In this document: positions 62,637-64,000 of the stretch, in pieces | How the letters are laid out: each line of letters opens with the position of its first letter | Numbering within the stretch: position 1 is the first letter of the stretch | Notes under the pieces: generated by a model | Told to the model about the DNA's origin: nothing | Database searches by the model: none | What the model saw: the letters and a program-made list of their open reading frames with translations, nothing else | NCBI RefSeq assembly: GCF_020037125.1 | Contig: NZ_JAIQDG010000041.1 | Location: forward strand, 1-64,000 | Origin: Myxococcus sp. RHSTA-1-4 | GTDB taxonomy: Bacteria; Myxococcota; Myxococcia; Myxococcales; Myxococcaceae | Reading direction: 5' to 3' | Length of the DNA stretch: 64,000 nucleotides | Position numbers and translations under genes: made by a program

Positions 62637-63052
62637 TGCCCGTCCTCCTTCAGGGTTTGGATTGTCCGTTGAGGTCCATGGAGGCGCTTCAGCCGCCCGA
62701 GCCCAACCCAGGCGACGGCGGCACCCACCGCCAGCAGCACCACGGCCACGATGAGGGCCGAGGCCCACACCGGCAGCGCCATGGCCAGCGCGGCCACGAG
62801 GAAGCCGACGAAGGTCAGCGCTCCCAGCAGCAGCACCACGCCTCCGCCCGCCAGCAGCCCCGCGCCGGCCGACGCCTTCTTCGCTTCCGAGCGCAGCTCC
62901 GCGCGCGCCAGGGTGATTTCGGCGCGCAGCAGGCGACGGCCCTGCTCCATGAACTCGGAGAACAGCTCGCCGAAGCCGCGTCCCCCGAATGCATCGGGAC
63001 TCACGCGCCGGGTGTCCGACGGACCGTCATGGTGTGGAGTCGTTGGTTCCAT
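62582..63052 (-). CDS. Phage holin-like / YqjE family membrane protein
   Basis: The 156-residue protein has a soluble N-terminal region (ELFSEFMEQGRRLLRAEIT, then LARAELRSEAKKA) and two membrane helices (about 60-85 and 90-115). It fits the Phage_holin_3_6/YqjE family, which despite the name is a chromosomal membrane protein. It follows the YqjD-like gene by 14 bp and overlaps the DUF3618 gene at its 3' end, giving a tight three-gene operon. Confidence 0.85.
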   Translation of the reverse strand: MEPTTPHHDGPSDTRRVSPDAFGGRGFGELFSEFMEQGRRLLRAEITLARAELRSEAKKASAGAGLLAGGGVVLLLGALTFVGFLVAALAMALPVWASALIVAVVLLAVGAAVAWVGLGRLKRLHGPQRTIQTLKEDGQWASRTAHSMKSQMHGHA

Positions 63053-63066
63053 CCGCGTGTCCCCCG

Positions 63067-63507
63067 TCAGACCTTGATGAACCGGCCGAGCGCGAAGCCG
63101 ATGGCCGCGCAGCCCGCGACGAACAGCGCCGGACGCTGGCGGACCTGGTCCTGGACGTCCGCGATGAGCTCCTCGGTGGTGCCGTTCTCCAGCCGGTCCG
63201 ACGTCCTGCGCAGCAGGCCCACGGCACTGGTGATGAGCGGACGCACCATGGCGGCCTCTTCGTTGTTGGAGGCATTCTCCAGCGTCGACACGAGCCCCTG
63301 GATGCCCTTGACCAGCTCACCCTTGCGGCTGTCCACCCGCTGGTACACGCGGCCCTTCGCGACGCCGCCGAGATGCTTCACCTGCTCCTTGCCAGCCTGG
63401 GCGATTCCGCCCGCGGAGTGCTCATCGCCGGGGATGCGCGAGGCTCCCTCCGGCCGTTGCGTGAAGCTGCTGCCCTGTACATTGGACCCTTCCAGTACGC
63501 TGCCCAT
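63067..63507 (-). CDS. YqjD/ElaB-like membrane-tail protein
   Basis: The 146-residue protein has a hydrophilic helical body (TGRVYQRVDSRKGEL-like, GIQGLVSTLENASNNEEAAM) and a C-terminal tail anchor VRQRPALFVAGCAAIGFALG, the signature of the YqjD/ElaB/DUF883 group of inner-membrane ribosome-binding or stress proteins. The ATG at 63507 has GGAGGAG five bases upstream. It is the first gene of the three-gene operon. Confidence 0.8.
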   Translation of the reverse strand: MGSVLEGSNVQGSSFTQRPEGASRIPGDEHSAGGIAQAGKEQVKHLGGVAKGRVYQRVDSRKGELVKGIQGLVSTLENASNNEEAAMVRPLITSAVGLLRRTSDRLENGTTEELIADVQDQVRQRPALFVAGCAAIGFALGRFIKV

Positions 63508-63699
63508 GCAGTCTCCTCCAGTGCGAGTGATGACCTGTCGAGAGGGGGCTGCCCGGCGCCTTTGTGCCCGCGCCCCGTTGTTCCTGAAGGTAGGCACGCG
63601 GCGTTGGATGCTCGACGGAATGGCAGCCTCGACGGGAGGGCGGGCGGGAGGGTAGGCGGTGGCTGCTGGTGGGAATGACCGAGCTCAGGAGGCGAGTGG

Positions 63700-64000
63700 A
63701 TGGCGCGCAGACAGCGGACCCCGAAGTGGCTGGAGGCGGCACGGCGCCGCGGGCCCGGGGACGTGCCCGAGGATGGGCGCTCGGACTGGCTGGCGAGGGC
63801 GCTGGGGCGGGCAGGCGTGCTTCCCCGCGCCGAGGCCGAGGTGGCCATCCGCGAGGGGCGGGTGGAGGTGGACGGGCGCGTGGAGCGCGAGCCCTTCGCT
63901 CCCGTGCGGCCCGGGATGGAGGTGCGGGTGGATGGGCGGGTGCGCGAGCTGGCCACGTCCGTGCTGGCGCTGATGTTCCACAAGCCCGCCGGCCCGGTGG
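63700..64000 (+). CDS. S4-domain rRNA pseudouridine synthase, partial at window end
   Basis: The first 100 residues are in the window and the frame stays open at base 64000. An N-terminal basic stretch leads to an S4 RNA-binding domain (LARALGRAGVLPRAEAEVAI, REGRVEVDGRV). LMFHKPAGPV follows, the start of the RsuA/RluB/E/F-type synthase domain (usually YxxNKPxG). The ATG at 63700 has GGAGG about seven bases upstream. It should isomerise a uridine in ribosomal RNA; the catalytic Asp lies beyond the window. Confidence 0.82.
   Translation, partial: MARRQRTPKWLEAARRRGPGDVPEDGRSDWLARALGRAGVLPRAEAEVAIREGRVEVDGRVEREPFAPVRPGMEVRVDGRVRELATSVLALMFHKPAGPV

Noticed and set aside
62582-63052. Prophage origin of the holin-like gene
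   Set aside because: The family is chromosomal (YqjE-type), it lies with YqjD-like and DUF3618 genes, and no phage structural or lysis genes are near.

Overview
The window is about 70% G+C and has the gene style of a myxobacterium. The best guess is the family Myxococcaceae (Myxococcus, Pyxidicoccus or Corallococcus), from two sigma-54 enhancer-binding regulators, a Ser/Thr kinase, many lipoproteins, dense GTGA/ATGA-overlapped operons, and a broken gene that I recall as a myxobacterial DUF2380 family. This is inferred from protein style and is not proved. No rRNA, tRNA or CRISPR array was seen.

Region 1 (1-7,800) holds the most unusual locus. A tight five-gene operon (318-6,427) encodes a small glycine-zipper protein with an acidic-aromatic leader, an HEVGH metallopeptidase-like protein, a 653-residue protein of unknown function, an AONS-like PLP enzyme and a GIY-YIG nuclease-like protein that also has an acidic leader. 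It is preceded by a good -24/-12 (sigma-54) promoter and two copies of a near-identical palindrome in enhancer position. A sigma-54 activator gene sits convergently at its 3' end, so the locus looks like a self-contained regulated system.

Region 2 (7,800-14,750) is a scar followed by a RiPP locus. It has an IS91-type transposase tail, a decapitated hydrolase gene, a membrane protein and a broken DUF2380-type gene. Next comes a 56-residue lanthipeptide-like precursor, divergent from a full-length LanB dehydratase, with no LanC in the window.

Region 3 (14,980-25,450) holds a Gld-type ABC exporter operon (ATPase, permease, GldG-like protein, DUF4340 protein). Facing it is a four-gene operon of a truncated GvpA-like protein, a hybrid-free PAS histidine kinase, a CheY-like regulator and a GvpL/F protein. 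An AlkA-type glycosylase and a secreted protein follow.

Region 4 (25,589-36,900) holds two transporters, an exported methyltransferase, small lipoproteins, an aminotransferase, Dps, and an ahpC-ahpD peroxide defence operon. The latter has a near-perfect sigma-54 promoter and a divergent GAF-AAA-Fis activator. Region 5 (36,900-48,300) holds an ABC ATPase remnant, a tandem duplicated Uma2 gene, a 5-oxoprolinase operon with a PxpA-PxpB fusion, a triheme cytochrome, the cysE-cysK operon and an acyl-CoA ligase.

Region 6 (48,400-64,000) holds a RelB/ParE-type toxin-antitoxin pair, a TfoX-like protein, a LysR regulator with twin operators shared with an efflux pump, and an ODP diiron protein with a Ser/Thr kinase. 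It continues with a secreted nuclease with a lamin-tail domain, several membrane proteins and an envelope-stress type cluster (YqjD-like, holin-like, DUF3618). It ends with a pseudouridine synthase gene cut by the window edge. Strong hairpins mark most convergent gene ends.
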